Under the pieces are notes generated by a model, which worked only from the letters and a program-made list of their open reading frames with translations, did no database searches and had not been told where the DNA came from. Positions 7,771 to 16,703 of a stretch of 64,000 nucleotides of DNA are shown in pieces; the stretch's first letter is position 1, and each line of letters opens with the position of its first letter. The position numbers and the translations under genes are program-made. Source of the DNA: Maricaulis sp. (GTDB taxonomy: Bacteria > Pseudomonadota > Alphaproteobacteria > Caulobacterales > Maricaulaceae); the NCBI RefSeq assembly GCF_030149515.1, contig NZ_JASBRI010000028.1, forward strand, positions 1 to 64,000, read 5' to 3'.

Positions 7771-9396
7771 CTATTCCGCTGCGGTTTCCAGTGTCTTTTC
7801 ACGCCGGGCGGCCTTGGGGGCGGCAGCGCGCACATACGTCGCCACGTGATCCTCGAACGTCTTGAAATTATCGAGGAACATGCCGACCAGCTTGGCGGCC
7901 TGCGCGTCGTAGGCGGCCTTGTCGGCCCAGGTCGAGCGCGGGTCGAGAATACCGTCGTCCACGCCGGGCATCGAAACAGGCACCATGAAGCCGAAATTCT
8001 CGTCCTCACGGAAACGGGCCGACTTCAGCGAGCCGTCCAGCGCCGCATTGAGCAGGGCGCGCGTGGCCTTGATCGGCATGCGCTGGCCGGTGCCGTAGGC
8101 GCCGCCGGTCCAGCCGGTGTTGACCAGCCAGCAATCGACATCGTGCTCGGCGATCAGTTCGCGCAGCAGCGCGCCGTATTCGGCCGGATGGCGCGGCATG
8201 AAGGGCGCGCCGAAACAGGCCGAGAACGTGGCCGAGGGTTCGGTCACACCCTTCTCCGTCCCCGCCACTTTCGCGGTATAGCCGGACAGGAAGTGATACA
8301 TCGCCTGGGCCGGCGTCAGCTTGGCGATCGGCGGCATGATGCCGAAGGCGTCGCAGGTCAGCATGACCAGATTTTTCGGGTGTCCGCAGCGGCCGGTTTC
8401 CGAGGCGTTCGGGATGGCGTGCATCGGGTAGGCGCCGCGACTGTTCTCGGCCAGCGAGGCATCGTCGAGATCGAGCTGGCGGGTCTGCGGGTCCATGACC
8501 ACGTTTTCCAGCACCGTGCCCCACATTTTCGTGGTGGCGTAGATTTCCGGCTCGGCCTCGGCCGACAGGCGAATCATCTTGGCGTAGCAGCCGCCCTCGA
8601 AATTGAAGAGCCCGTTTTCCGACCAGCCGTGTTCGTCGTCGCCGATCAGTGTACGCGAGGCGTCGGCCGACAGCGTCGTCTTGCCCGTGCCGGACAGGCC
8701 GAAGAAGATTGCTGCATCGTCTTTCTCGCCGACATTCACCGAACAGTGCATCGGCATGATCTTCTTGGCCGGCAGGAGGTAGTTTAGAATGGTGAAAACC
8801 GACTTCTTGGTCTCGCCCGCATAGGATGTGCCGCCGATGAGGACCAGCTTGCGCGAGAAGTCGACCGCGATCACGGTTTCCGACCGGCAGCCGTGGCGCG
8901 CCGGATCGGCCTTGAAACTGGGCAGGTTCACGATCGTGAATTCCGCTTCGAAACCCTCATATTCTTCGGCCGAGGGGATGCGCAGCAGATGCCGGATGAA
9001 CAGGGAATGCCAGGCCAGCTCGTTGATCACGCGCACAGGCAGGCGATGATCGAGATCGGCACCGCCGAAGAGCTGCTGTACAAAGACTTCCTTGCCGGCC
9101 ATGTGGGCCTGGAAATCCTGCCAGAGAGCGTCGAAGCTTTCCGGTGTGATGGACGCGTTGTTGTCCCACCAGACCTGGCTTTCGGTGTCCGCATCGCGAA
9201 CCGTGAACTTGTCCTTGGCTGAACGGCCCGTATGGGCACCGGTCTTCACGACGAGCGGACCGCCCTGGGCAATCTCGCCTTCGCCCCGCCGAACGGCTTC
9301 CTCGTAAAGACGGGCTTCATTCCAGTTGAGATTCACGCGACCGGCACGAATACCCAAACTCGCCAACCCGCCGTCGCGAGTATCGCTATTGGACAT
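7771..9396 (-). CDS. pckA: Phosphoenolpyruvate carboxykinase (ATP)
   Basis: It converts oxaloacetate and ATP to phosphoenolpyruvate, ADP and CO2, the entry step of gluconeogenesis. The 541-residue length is typical of ATP-dependent PckA. Signatures are [14 protein letters not shown], the P-loop [11 protein letters not shown], the metal/nucleotide motif LIGDDEHGW, and NFEGGCYAK. The ATG at 9396 was chosen because the protein then begins like other PckA proteins; the frame is open to 9504. It is transcribed alone, ends at a strong terminator, and is divergent from the DUF2891 gene. Confidence 0.96.
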   Translation of the reverse strand: MSNSDTRDGGLASLGIRAGRVNLNWNEARLYEEAVRRGEGEIAQGGPLVVKTGAHTGRSAKDKFTVRDADTESQVWWDNNASITPESFDALWQDFQAHMAGKEVFVQQLFGGADLDHRLPVRVINELAWHSLFIRHLLRIPSAEEYEGFEAEFTIVNLPSFKADPARHGCRSETVIAVDFSRKLVLIGGTSYAGETKKSVFTILNYLLPAKKIMPMHCSVNVGEKDDAAIFFGLSGTGKTTLSADASRTLIGDDEHGWSENGLFNFEGGCYAKMIRLSAEAEPEIYATTKMWGTVLENVVMDPQTRQLDLDDASLAENSRGAYPMHAIPNASETGRCGHPKNLVMLTCDAFGIMPPIAKLTPAQAMYHFLSGYTAKVAGTEKGVTEPSATFSACFGAPFMPRHPAEYGALLRELIAEHDVDCWLVNTGWTGGAYGTGQRMPIKATRALLNAALDGSLKSARFREDENFGFMVPVSMPGVDDGILDPRSTWADKAAYDAQAAKLVGMFLDNFKTFEDHVATYVRAAAPKAARREKTLETAAE

Positions 9397-9617
9397 GATT
9401 TTCGCTTCCCCCAGTGTGCTCCGGCACAAGGCCATGTTGAGCGACTCACCTGATTTTGCGCTGCGGGCATTGCGTCCGCCGCTTTTATCGCCCGGCCCCA
9501 GCAAGTGTCTTGCCAGCCGGGCCGAAAGCTTTTCGTATGTCGGCGGTAGCAGATCGGGTAGGGGCAGAAAAGCCCTTACGGCACGGCCGAAACCGAAAGT
9601 GAAGTTGGGGGAAGTTC

Positions 9618-10730
9618 ATGTTATCGCGAACATATTTCGCCGGAATCGCAATTTTTGCTTTTCTTTGCAGCGACATCGCGCACGCCCGGGAAAACGGGCC
9701 GCCCCCCGGCCGGAATGCGCACTTCATGCAGCTCGCCCTCGACTGTGTTCAGCGCGAGTATCCGAACAAGATCGCGCACGTGCTTCAAACCGACTCGGAT
9801 GCCCGGACCCCGCGTCAACTCTATCCGGCCTTCTACGGCTGCTATGACTGGCATTCATCCGTGCACGGCCACTGGTTGCTGGTGCGTCTCCTGCGCACCA
9901 TGCCCGAAAGCGAGATGACGGCCGCCGCAACCGCGGCGCTCGACACCAATCTGACAGCGGACAATATCGCCGGCGAAATCGCCTATTTCGCCGGCGAGGG
10001 ACGGGCGTCTTTCGAACGGCCCTACGGCCTGGCCTGGCTGCTGCAGCTCGGGCTGGAATTGCGCGAGTGGGACGATCCCCGTGCCGATCGCTGGGGCGCG
10101 GCCCTGGCGCCGCTGGAGACGGTCGTGGCGGATCGATACAAGGCCTGGCTGCCCAATCTGCTCTATCCGATCCGTATCGGCACACACAACCAGTCGGCCT
10201 TCGGCTTCGCCCTTGCGCTCGACTGGGCCCGAACGACCGGCGATGAAGAGCTGGAACGCCTGATCGTCGACAAGACGCTGGAATTCCACCATGGCGACCG
10301 CGAATGCCCGATCGGATACGAGCCTTCCGGCGAGGACTTTCTGTCACCCTGCCTGATGGAGGCAGACCTGATGCGCCGTGTGCTGGGACCGGAAGACTTT
10401 CCGGCCTGGCTGGGCGGGTTCCTCCCCGGCATTCCCACCGACGGGTCGGCGGACTGGCTGGAGCCCGGCCGCGTGGTCGATCCGGCAGACGGCAAGCTGG
10501 TTCATCTCGACGGGGTGAATCTCTCGCGGGCCTGGAATCTCGATGCGATCGCCCACGCCCTGCCCGAGGGCGACCCCCGTATTCCCGCCCTCGAGGCAAG
10601 CGCCCGTCTGCATGGCGAGGCGGGAATCGCATCGGTCACCGGTGACGACTATGCCGGCGGTCACTGGCTGGCCAGTTTTGCGACCTATTACACAACGAGC
10701 CGCGCCCTGGAGGCGCCTTCGGGAGATTAG
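9618..10730 (+). CDS. Secreted DUF2891 protein
   Basis: The 370-residue protein has an N-terminal signal peptide (hydrophobic residues 4-20, cleavage probably after AHA). Its mature start LALDCVQREYPNKIAHVLQ matches the DUF2891 family. Repeated aromatic and acidic motifs such as YPAFYGCYDWHSSVHGHW and YPIRIGTHNQSAFG suggest an alpha/alpha-barrel fold of the kind found in glycan-active proteins, but no activity is established to my knowledge. It converges on the pirin gene, with only four bases between the stops. Confidence 0.8.
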   Translation: MLSRTYFAGIAIFAFLCSDIAHARENGPPPGRNAHFMQLALDCVQREYPNKIAHVLQTDSDARTPRQLYPAFYGCYDWHSSVHGHWLLVRLLRTMPESEMTAAATAALDTNLTADNIAGEIAYFAGEGRASFERPYGLAWLLQLGLELREWDDPRADRWGAALAPLETVVADRYKAWLPNLLYPIRIGTHNQSAFGFALALDWARTTGDEELERLIVDKTLEFHHGDRECPIGYEPSGEDFLSPCLMEADLMRRVLGPEDFPAWLGGFLPGIPTDGSADWLEPGRVVDPADGKLVHLDGVNLSRAWNLDAIAHALPEGDPRIPALEASARLHGEAGIASVTGDDYAGGHWLASFATYYTTSRALEAPSGD

Positions 10731-10734
10731 GCCG

Positions 10735-11679
10735 TCAACTGGTGGGACAGTCCGTGGTCGGTTTCACAGGTTTTCCGGACTCGGTCGTGCCGGGCAGGGG
10801 GATGTGCTCGCTTTCGCCCGGCGGCAGAATGAAACGGCCCGCGGCCGGAAAGCCCGAATCGGCGGCACCCGTCCAGTCGCGCTTGGCGGTGTCGATCAGC
10901 GCCTTGTCCGAGGCCACGAAATTCCATTCGATCTCGCGCTCGCCCAGGGGGGCGCCGCCGGCGATCATGACCCGGCTGGGCAGCTGGGCGGCCAGTTCCG
11001 GCACGGTGTCCTCTTTCACAACCGCCATATCGCCCGGTTCCAGCGCCTGCCCGTCGACGGTGATGCCACCTTCCACGAGATAGACGGCGACTTCCTCATG
11101 GTCGAGATTGAGCGTGACCGAGGCGCCCGCGCGCAATTCGCCGTGCAGGTAGACGATGGGCGAAAACACCTCGACCGGCGAGGTATGCCCCCAGGCGTCG
11201 CCCAGGATAACCCGGAAATCGCCGCCGCCGCGCTCGAAACGGGGCAGGGTGTCGGCCGGGTGATGGTAGAAGGCCGGCGCCATGTCCTCGCGTTCGGCGG
11301 GCAGGGCGACCCAGGTCTGGATGCCGTAGATGCGGTGTCCGGCTGCGCGTTCCGGGTCCGGCGTGCGTTCGGAGTGCACCACGCCGTGCCCGGCCGTCAT
11401 CCAGTTGACGTCGCCGGGGCGGATGGTCTGGTCGACACCCAGGCTGTCCTTGTGATGCAGGGCCCCGTCGAAGAGATAGGTCACCGTGGCCAGCCCTATA
11501 TGGGGGTGGGGGCGTACATCGATACCCTTGCCCGGTGCGAACTCGGCCGGACCCATCTGGTCGAAGAAGATGAAGGGACCCACCATGCGCCGCTTGGCGT
11601 AGGGCAGGACGCGCCGCACCTCGAACCCGCCGAGGTCCCGCGTCCGACCGGAAAAGACCGCCTCGATCTTGCTGTCCAT
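10735..11679 (-). CDS. Pirin family protein
   Basis: The 314-residue protein has the bicupin pirin layout. The N-terminal cupin carries the metal-site motif DVRPHPHIGLATVTYLFDG and the HGVVHSE motif, with the usual His/Glu ligands. Pirins are iron-binding cupins; some act as quercetinases or transcription cofactors, and the role here cannot be read from sequence. The ATG at 11679 follows GGGAGCG at a good distance, and MDSKIEAVFSGRTRDLG is a typical pirin start. It is divergent from the M28 peptidase. Confidence 0.9.
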   Translation of the reverse strand: MDSKIEAVFSGRTRDLGGFEVRRVLPYAKRRMVGPFIFFDQMGPAEFAPGKGIDVRPHPHIGLATVTYLFDGALHHKDSLGVDQTIRPGDVNWMTAGHGVVHSERTPDPERAAGHRIYGIQTWVALPAEREDMAPAFYHHPADTLPRFERGGGDFRVILGDAWGHTSPVEVFSPIVYLHGELRAGASVTLNLDHEEVAVYLVEGGITVDGQALEPGDMAVVKEDTVPELAAQLPSRVMIAGGAPLGEREIEWNFVASDKALIDTAKRDWTGAADSGFPAAGRFILPPGESEHIPLPGTTESGKPVKPTTDCPTS

Positions 11680-11786
11680 GGCATCGCTCCCATCTATTGG
11701 CTTCATGCTGCGGATTACACCGGCGTCACTTGTGCCCGGCTTCCAGCACCGCATAGTGATGCTTTGAAATGTGTGGGGAGGTTCCA

Positions 11787-13199
11787 ATGAAAGCAATCGT
11801 CGCGCTGGGAATGACCGTTTTTCTGTCTGCGGAAGCAATCGGCCAGGAGCGGTACGAGATACCGGACGAAGCGGCCGATACGGCGCGCCAGCTGGTGGAC
11901 ACCGCACTGGACAGCGATCTGGCCTACGAGATCGTGGAATCCCTGACGACCGAGGTCGGTCCCCGTCTGGCCGGTTCGGAGGCTGAGGCCCGGGCCCGTG
12001 TCTGGGGCCGCGAACTGGGCGAGGCACTCGGCTTCGACCGGGTTGTGGTGGAAGATTTCACCATGCCGTTCTGGGATCGCGGCGAGATGACGATCACCAT
12101 GACGGCACCTTACGAGCAGGCGCTCTACGGCACCGCGCTGGGCGGATCGGGCACAGGCGAGTTCGAGTCGGAGATCGTCTATTTCCGCACCGTCGAAGAC
12201 CTGATGGAAGCGGCGGACGGTTCCCTGGAAGGCCGGATCGCCTTCATCGACGGCGAGATCATGGTGGCCAGCCAGACCGGTGCGGGCTATGGCCCCGCCA
12301 ATCAGCGCCGCCGGATCGGCTGGCAGCATGCCGAACGGGCCGGCGCCGAAGCGCTGGTCGTCCGCTCGGTCGGTTCCGACAGCCACCGCTTCCCGCACAC
12401 CGGCATGATGAGTTCGCTGGACGGCGAATGGGCCGATATCCCCGTCATTGCCGTCTCCAATCCCGACGCCGACCATCTGCGCCGGCTCCACAATGGTGGC
12501 GAGACGATCGCCATGCGCATCAATTCGACCGCCGGCTGGCACGGCGACGTGACCAGCGGCAATGTCGTGCTGGACCTGGTGGGCCGGGAAAACCCCGAGG
12601 AGATCGTCCTGATCGGCGGCCATCTGGACAGCTGGGATCTGGGAACCGGCGCTGTCGATGACGGAGCCGGTGTTGCGATCACCGTCGCTGCGGCACAGCT
12701 GATCGCCCAGCTCCCCGAACGTCCGCGCCGTACGATCCGCGTGGTGATGTTCGGAGCCGAGGAAGTCGGCCTGCTCGGCGCGCGCGCCTATGCGCAGCAG
12801 CATGCCGCCGAGATTGCCGACCATGTTCTGGCCACCGAGTCCGATTTCGGGGCCCGCTCGATCTGGCAACTCGTGTCGAATGTATCCGAGGCGGGCACGC
12901 CGGCGATTGACGAGATCGGCCGCATTATCGCTCCGCTGGGGATTATCCGTGGCGGATCCGATGTGCCTGGCGGAGGTCCGGACATTATTCCCCTGGCCAT
13001 GCAGGGGGTGCCGACCGTTCGCCTGAACCAGAACGGGTCGGACTATTTCGACCTGCACCACACGCCGGACGACACGCTCGACAAGATCGATCCGGACGAG
13101 CTGGCCCAGAATGTGGCGGCCTATGCCGCGCTGGTCTACCTCGCTGCCGAGCTCGATGTGGATTTCCGGGAGTCCACGGGCGATACGGCCAGCCAATAG
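11787..13199 (+). CDS. Secreted M28 family metallopeptidase
   Basis: The 470-residue protein has a signal peptide (residues 1-20, ending AIGQ) and resembles plasma glutamate carboxypeptidase/carboxypeptidase Q-like M28 peptidases. Two-zinc ligands are visible as GGHLDSWDLGTGAVDDGAG (His, Asp), MFGAEEVGL (catalytic Glu pair), ATESDFGA and LHHTPDDTLDKID (His). It probably trims peptides in the periplasm or outside the cell. The ATG at 11787 follows GGGGAGG at six bases. A hairpin terminator lies 30 bases beyond the stop. Confidence 0.9.
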   Translation: MKAIVALGMTVFLSAEAIGQERYEIPDEAADTARQLVDTALDSDLAYEIVESLTTEVGPRLAGSEAEARARVWGRELGEALGFDRVVVEDFTMPFWDRGEMTITMTAPYEQALYGTALGGSGTGEFESEIVYFRTVEDLMEAADGSLEGRIAFIDGEIMVASQTGAGYGPANQRRRIGWQHAERAGAEALVVRSVGSDSHRFPHTGMMSSLDGEWADIPVIAVSNPDADHLRRLHNGGETIAMRINSTAGWHGDVTSGNVVLDLVGRENPEEIVLIGGHLDSWDLGTGAVDDGAGVAITVAAAQLIAQLPERPRRTIRVVMFGAEEVGLLGARAYAQQHAAEIADHVLATESDFGARSIWQLVSNVSEAGTPAIDEIGRIIAPLGIIRGGSDVPGGGPDIIPLAMQGVPTVRLNQNGSDYFDLHHTPDDTLDKIDPDELAQNVAAYAALVYLAAELDVDFRESTGDTASQ

Positions 13200-13228
13200 G
13201 TGCCAGCGGTTCCGGATTTCTGAAACTC

Positions 13229-13262
13229 GAGGCGGGTCACCTTTGGTGGCCCGCCTCTTCTG
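13229..13262 (+). terminator. Terminator of the M28 peptidase gene
   Basis: A 12-13-bp nearly perfect stem (GAGGCGGGTCACC with GTGGCCCGCCTC, 13229-13257) has a short TTTG loop and is followed by TTCTG. It lies directly downstream of the peptidase stop. Confidence 0.75.
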
Positions 13263-13540
13263 ATTGTGCGGAATTTGCCCGGTTTTCGGCGGGAGCCGGA
13301 TACAGTCCGTCCCGGTCTGGCCGGATTCAATGACGACGAACTAACCGTTCTCGCGCCTGCGTGAGGGGGCTCCACGTCCTTGGTCGGGTGATTGAGCCGC
13401 CGCGATAGCCACTCCAGAACACCGCCATCCACAGCGCATGTCTCCCGGGCGGGCAGCGCGCTGTCCGGGACCTCCTGACCGAAGACCGGTGCGAAGCGCT
13501 CGCGCAGGCGATCCCGGCCCGGCCGGGCCGGCGCCGGACG
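13263..13540. other. Intergenic stretch, possible coding remnant
   Basis: No intact gene is supported in this stretch. On the minus strand one frame (about 13530-13370) reads with alphaproteobacterial codon usage (for example ERFAPVFGQEVPDSALP, then GGVLEWLSRRLNHPTKDVE) but has no convincing start, no ribosome-binding site and a low-complexity tail. It could be the remains of a gene downstream of the GST, or simply a GC-rich shadow. Confidence 0.25.
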
Positions 13541-14212
13541 CTAGCTGCCCACGATGCCGTATTCCCCGCCGCGCTCCAGCGCGCGCGCATAGGCGGGCCG
13601 GGCGTGGATGCGATCGAGCCAGGCGCGGATATTGGGGAATTCCCGTCCGATTCCGGCCCGGGCTGCCGCCGCTTCCAACGGAAAGCTCATCTGGATGTCC
13701 GCAGCCGTGAAGGCGTCGCCGGCAAACCAGTCGCGCTGGCCCAGTTCACGCTCGATATAACCGTAGACATTGGCGATCTCCGGATCGGTGAAGCCGTCGC
13801 GCAGGCGTTTGGCGATCGACCGGGCAACAGGTTTGACGAAGAAGGGCATCTTGGCCTGCTCGATCCGGCCGACCACCAGGCGAACCAGGAGCGGCGGCAT
13901 CGCGGAGCCTTCTGCAAAATGCAGCCAGTAGACATAACGGCGGTGAGCCTCGCTGCCCGGCTCAGGCTTCATCGACGGATCGTGCGTGTCGACAAGATAC
14001 TCCACGATGGCGCCGGATTCCGCGACAGTGACATCACCCTCGGTAATCACCGGCGATTTGCCAAGCGGATGTACGGCCTTCAGCGAGGCGGGGGCCCGCA
14101 TGGTTGCCGGATCGCGCATGTATTTCTCGATCTCGTATTCCAGACCGATTTCCTCGAGCAGCCAGAGGACGCGCTGGGAACGGGAATTATTGAGGTGGTG
14201 CAGAGTGATCAT
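13541..14212 (-). CDS. Glutathione S-transferase family protein
   Basis: The 223-residue protein has an N-terminal thioredoxin-like domain (HHLNNSRSQRVLWLLEEIGLEYE, then GKSPVI and ESGAIVEYL, which form the glutathione-binding site) and a C-terminal all-helical domain with the FTAADIQMSFPLE N-capping motif. It probably conjugates or reduces small electrophiles with glutathione in the cytoplasm; the substrate is unknown. It is followed by sequence with no supported gene and is preceded at 70 bases by a small unknown gene on the same strand. Confidence 0.9.
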   Translation of the reverse strand: MITLHHLNNSRSQRVLWLLEEIGLEYEIEKYMRDPATMRAPASLKAVHPLGKSPVITEGDVTVAESGAIVEYLVDTHDPSMKPEPGSEAHRRYVYWLHFAEGSAMPPLLVRLVVGRIEQAKMPFFVKPVARSIAKRLRDGFTDPEIANVYGYIERELGQRDWFAGDAFTAADIQMSFPLEAAAARAGIGREFPNIRAWLDRIHARPAYARALERGGEYGIVGS

Positions 14213-14282
14213 GAAGGTTTTCCGGCTGGAGCGTGAATTTTGCCGGAAAGATAGAGCAGATCGCCGTCAGGGCAATGCGTGC

Positions 14283-14612
14283 CTATTCCATCATGGCATC
14301 GACATCATCACCTGCGGGGGCGGCCCATCCCCGCAATTCCAGCCCCAGGCCGAGACCCGCGTGATGCAGGCGATGTTGGAGTTCCTCGGCGAGGGCGCGG
14401 TCGCCGCCGGCAAGGTCGACAACCGTGAACAGGCTCAACCGGGCGACGTGGCCGACATGCGTGTGGCCGTGATCGGCCAGGGCAAAGGCCAGCTCCTCCA
14501 GATGGGGCTGGCGGACGCAGAAGGTGAGAATGTCCTTGTCGGCGATCCGCCAGGCCTCGCGGTTCGGGCCGAAGACCTTGTCGGCATCCTGATAAAGGGC
14601 CGGTGCCGGCAT
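14283..14612 (-). CDS. Small protein of unknown function
   Basis: This 109-residue protein is rich in His, Leu and Ala in its second half (ALADHGHTHVGHVARLSLF) and has no signal peptide or membrane segment. I do not recognise a family. ATG 14612 was chosen because GGGGAG precedes it at four bases; ATG 14624 is in frame upstream. A perfect 16-bp palindrome lies 37 bases upstream of the start and could be its operator. Confidence 0.5.
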   Translation of the reverse strand: MPAPALYQDADKVFGPNREAWRIADKDILTFCVRQPHLEELAFALADHGHTHVGHVARLSLFTVVDLAGGDRALAEELQHRLHHAGLGLGLELRGWAAPAGDDVDAMME

Positions 14613-14648
14613 TGCGCTCCCCATCTATTGCGTTCCGAAGAAAGTCGA

Positions 14649-14664
14649 ACACAATATATTGTGT
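14649..14664. promoter_or_regulatory. Perfect 16-bp palindrome, candidate operator
   Basis: ACACAATATATTGTGT is a perfect inverted repeat in an AT-rich patch that contrasts with the surrounding GC-rich DNA. It lies between the small gene starting at 14612 and the end of the gene at 14743. This is the size and shape of a dimeric repressor site. Confidence 0.45.
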
Positions 14665-14742
14665 AAGGCGTCGCTCTGGCCGCAAATGTATATCGTATGC
14701 GCCAATGCCTGAAATTGTGGAAAACCGGATTCGGTCTCCGGA

Positions 14743-15531
14743 TCAGATATCCATCCAGTAGGCGCGGACGCCCAGCCGGTCGAAAACTGCGTTCCAGTAG
14801 TCCTGCAACACACCGCGCTGATCGCTTTCCCAGCTTTGACGGGGTATCAGCCGGATCTCCAGTTCGACGCCGCGCAGGCTGTCGCCATAGGTTTCCCGGA
14901 TCGCGGCGGCGACCGATTGAACCGGTGGTACACGGTCCTCGAATGAGCCACGGCCGCGGCCATAGACGGTGAAGACGTCCGAATTCTGGAGCATGTCGGA
15001 GACCAGCACGATGCGGCGGCCGGGAACCGTCCGGTCGAAAGTCGGGTCGAGGCCGAGCCGGGCCAGCGCTTCGATGATCGGGCTGGAAGGTGCATCCTTG
15101 GGCGTCACCAGATCTGCCAGGGCCCTGTCGAGCGGTTCGGCGAAGAGGGCTTCGTAGCGGGCCTGGACGCGCTCGGGATTGCGATAAAGCGGATTGACCT
15201 GTTCGCCTGCGCCCGGATTGCACAGCGAGAAGCGGTTGGTGTTGCGCAGTTCACCGCTTTCATTGAGCTCATAGAGCGAAAACCGTTCGCCCACGGCCAG
15301 CGCATCGCGCTCGTCCAGGATCAGATCGGCGATGGCCTCTGCCTGGGTTGTGGCATAGAGATCGGTCTTGTCGATGACCACCACCCGGTGCGGCGGGGTT
15401 GCGTCGGCAAGACACAAGGTCTGGCTGTCATACTCGGCCGGTTTGAGAACAAAGGCCGCATAGCTGATGGCGCCCAGCACGGCAGCGATGATCAATAGAT
15501 TGAAAAGCCCGATGGCGTCGCGTCCGGACAT
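14743..15531 (-). CDS. Membrane-anchored VWA-like protein, uncharacterised
   Basis: The 262-residue protein has one N-terminal membrane helix (about residues 9-29) and a soluble domain that resembles a von Willebrand A fold. A beta strand leads into VVVIDKTD (D-x-T-like metal site), and IVLVSDMLQNSD forms a second acidic strand end. Conserved-looking signatures are SLCNPG and SSPIIEAL. No enzymatic motif is visible. It follows the membrane protein at 15592 by 60 bases on the same strand, so the two probably form an operon. I do not know a function for the family. Confidence 0.6.
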   Translation of the reverse strand: MSGRDAIGLFNLLIIAAVLGAISYAAFVLKPAEYDSQTLCLADATPPHRVVVIDKTDLYATTQAEAIADLILDERDALAVGERFSLYELNESGELRNTNRFSLCNPGAGEQVNPLYRNPERVQARYEALFAEPLDRALADLVTPKDAPSSPIIEALARLGLDPTFDRTVPGRRIVLVSDMLQNSDVFTVYGRGRGSFEDRVPPVQSVAAAIRETYGDSLRGVELEIRLIPRQSWESDQRGVLQDYWNAVFDRLGVRAYWMDI

Positions 15532-15591
15532 GCCCCCTCCGTCGCTGGCGTCCCCCGCCGATGCCCCTTGCGGACACCGGACGGGGCGACC

Positions 15592-16515
15592 TTAGCGCTG
15601 GCTGCCCGGACCGGCCAGATCCTGACAGATCTCATCGAGCAGATTCTTGGCCTCGACCAATTCTTCAAGCTCCGGCTGGGAGAGTTTCTTGGCGTCTTTC
15701 CAGCCGGCTTCCAGAGCCTTTTCGAGCTCGCGGGAGGCATCCTCCAGGCGGCGGGTCACTCCGCCATAGCCCGGGATGGCGTCGTCGAAGGTCCGGCCCT
15801 TGTAGGCTGCAATGACCGCGAAGGTCGAGCCGAGTACGAAGAGCAGCAGGGCCTCCAGCGTCTGGATGCCGAAAGGATTGGTGCGCGCCTCGCTGACCGG
15901 AGTCAGCACGGTTCCGGTTGTCTCGGCGCCGCCGAGAGCCAGCGTGGCGGCATTCAGCTCCAGCAGGTCGCGGAAGTGCGACGCCGTCAGGTTGAGCATC
16001 AGCAGGGCTGCGACCGCCAGCCCGACGCCGGCAGCAGCAATGCCCGAGATGATCGGCTTGTTGCGGTTCGACATGTGGCGCAGACCGATGAAGCCAACCA
16101 GGAAGAAGGCCGCAATGACATTGGTGAAGGAGACCGTGATCGCCTGCAGCCAGCCGCCCAGCAGACCCAGATCGGATCCTTTGGAAAAGAAGTAGGCGTT
16201 GGCCAGGCCTTCGAAGAGCACCAGGGTCGCCAGGACGGAGAAATGCAGGATGTGGGATCTGGGATAGATGGCCGCGCGGTCGATCGGCTTGACCGCCGGC
16301 TTGTCGGTGCCCGCCACATCTTCGACCGCACCACCCCAGGTGCGGCGGAATTTCAACAGGTCGGCCTGGCGCGCCTTCGCGATGGCACGGGCTCGCGACA
16401 ACGCGATCATGGCACCGGGCGCGCGCGTGTCGCGGAATTCGGCGATGTCCGGGCGCAGTTCAACGACGTCGTCGGCGAATTCGCGCCGGTCCAGAACAGT
16501 TTGATCCAAGGGCAT
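15592..16515 (-). CDS. Multi-span membrane protein partnered with the VWA-like protein
   Basis: The 307-residue protein has a charged cytoplasmic N-terminus of about 85 residues and four hydrophobic segments (about 90-111, 121-145, 153-176 and 214-233). A coiled-coil-like acidic C-terminus follows, rich in Glu and Leu. No transporter or enzyme signature is recognisable. It is the first gene of a probable two-gene operon with the VWA-like gene at 14743 and is divergent from the amidase. Together they look like a membrane complex of unknown role. Confidence 0.6.
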   Translation of the reverse strand: MPLDQTVLDRREFADDVVELRPDIAEFRDTRAPGAMIALSRARAIAKARQADLLKFRRTWGGAVEDVAGTDKPAVKPIDRAAIYPRSHILHFSVLATLVLFEGLANAYFFSKGSDLGLLGGWLQAITVSFTNVIAAFFLVGFIGLRHMSNRNKPIISGIAAAGVGLAVAALLMLNLTASHFRDLLELNAATLALGGAETTGTVLTPVSEARTNPFGIQTLEALLLFVLGSTFAVIAAYKGRTFDDAIPGYGGVTRRLEDASRELEKALEAGWKDAKKLSQPELEELVEAKNLLDEICQDLAGPGSQR

Positions 16516-16703
16516 GGCCTCTCCCCCCGCATTGACTTGCCCGCAAGGGCACTGACAACAGGGTTAACGGGGAATTGTGAACCGAAATGGGGCGGAATGG
16601 GGCAATTTGTGGGTGAAACCCGATGTTGGGGTTCGCCTCTCTATTGAACTTCCCGCGCGACCGCCGCAGTTTCTTCCCCGCAAGACACGAGGAGGGGAGA
16701 GGG

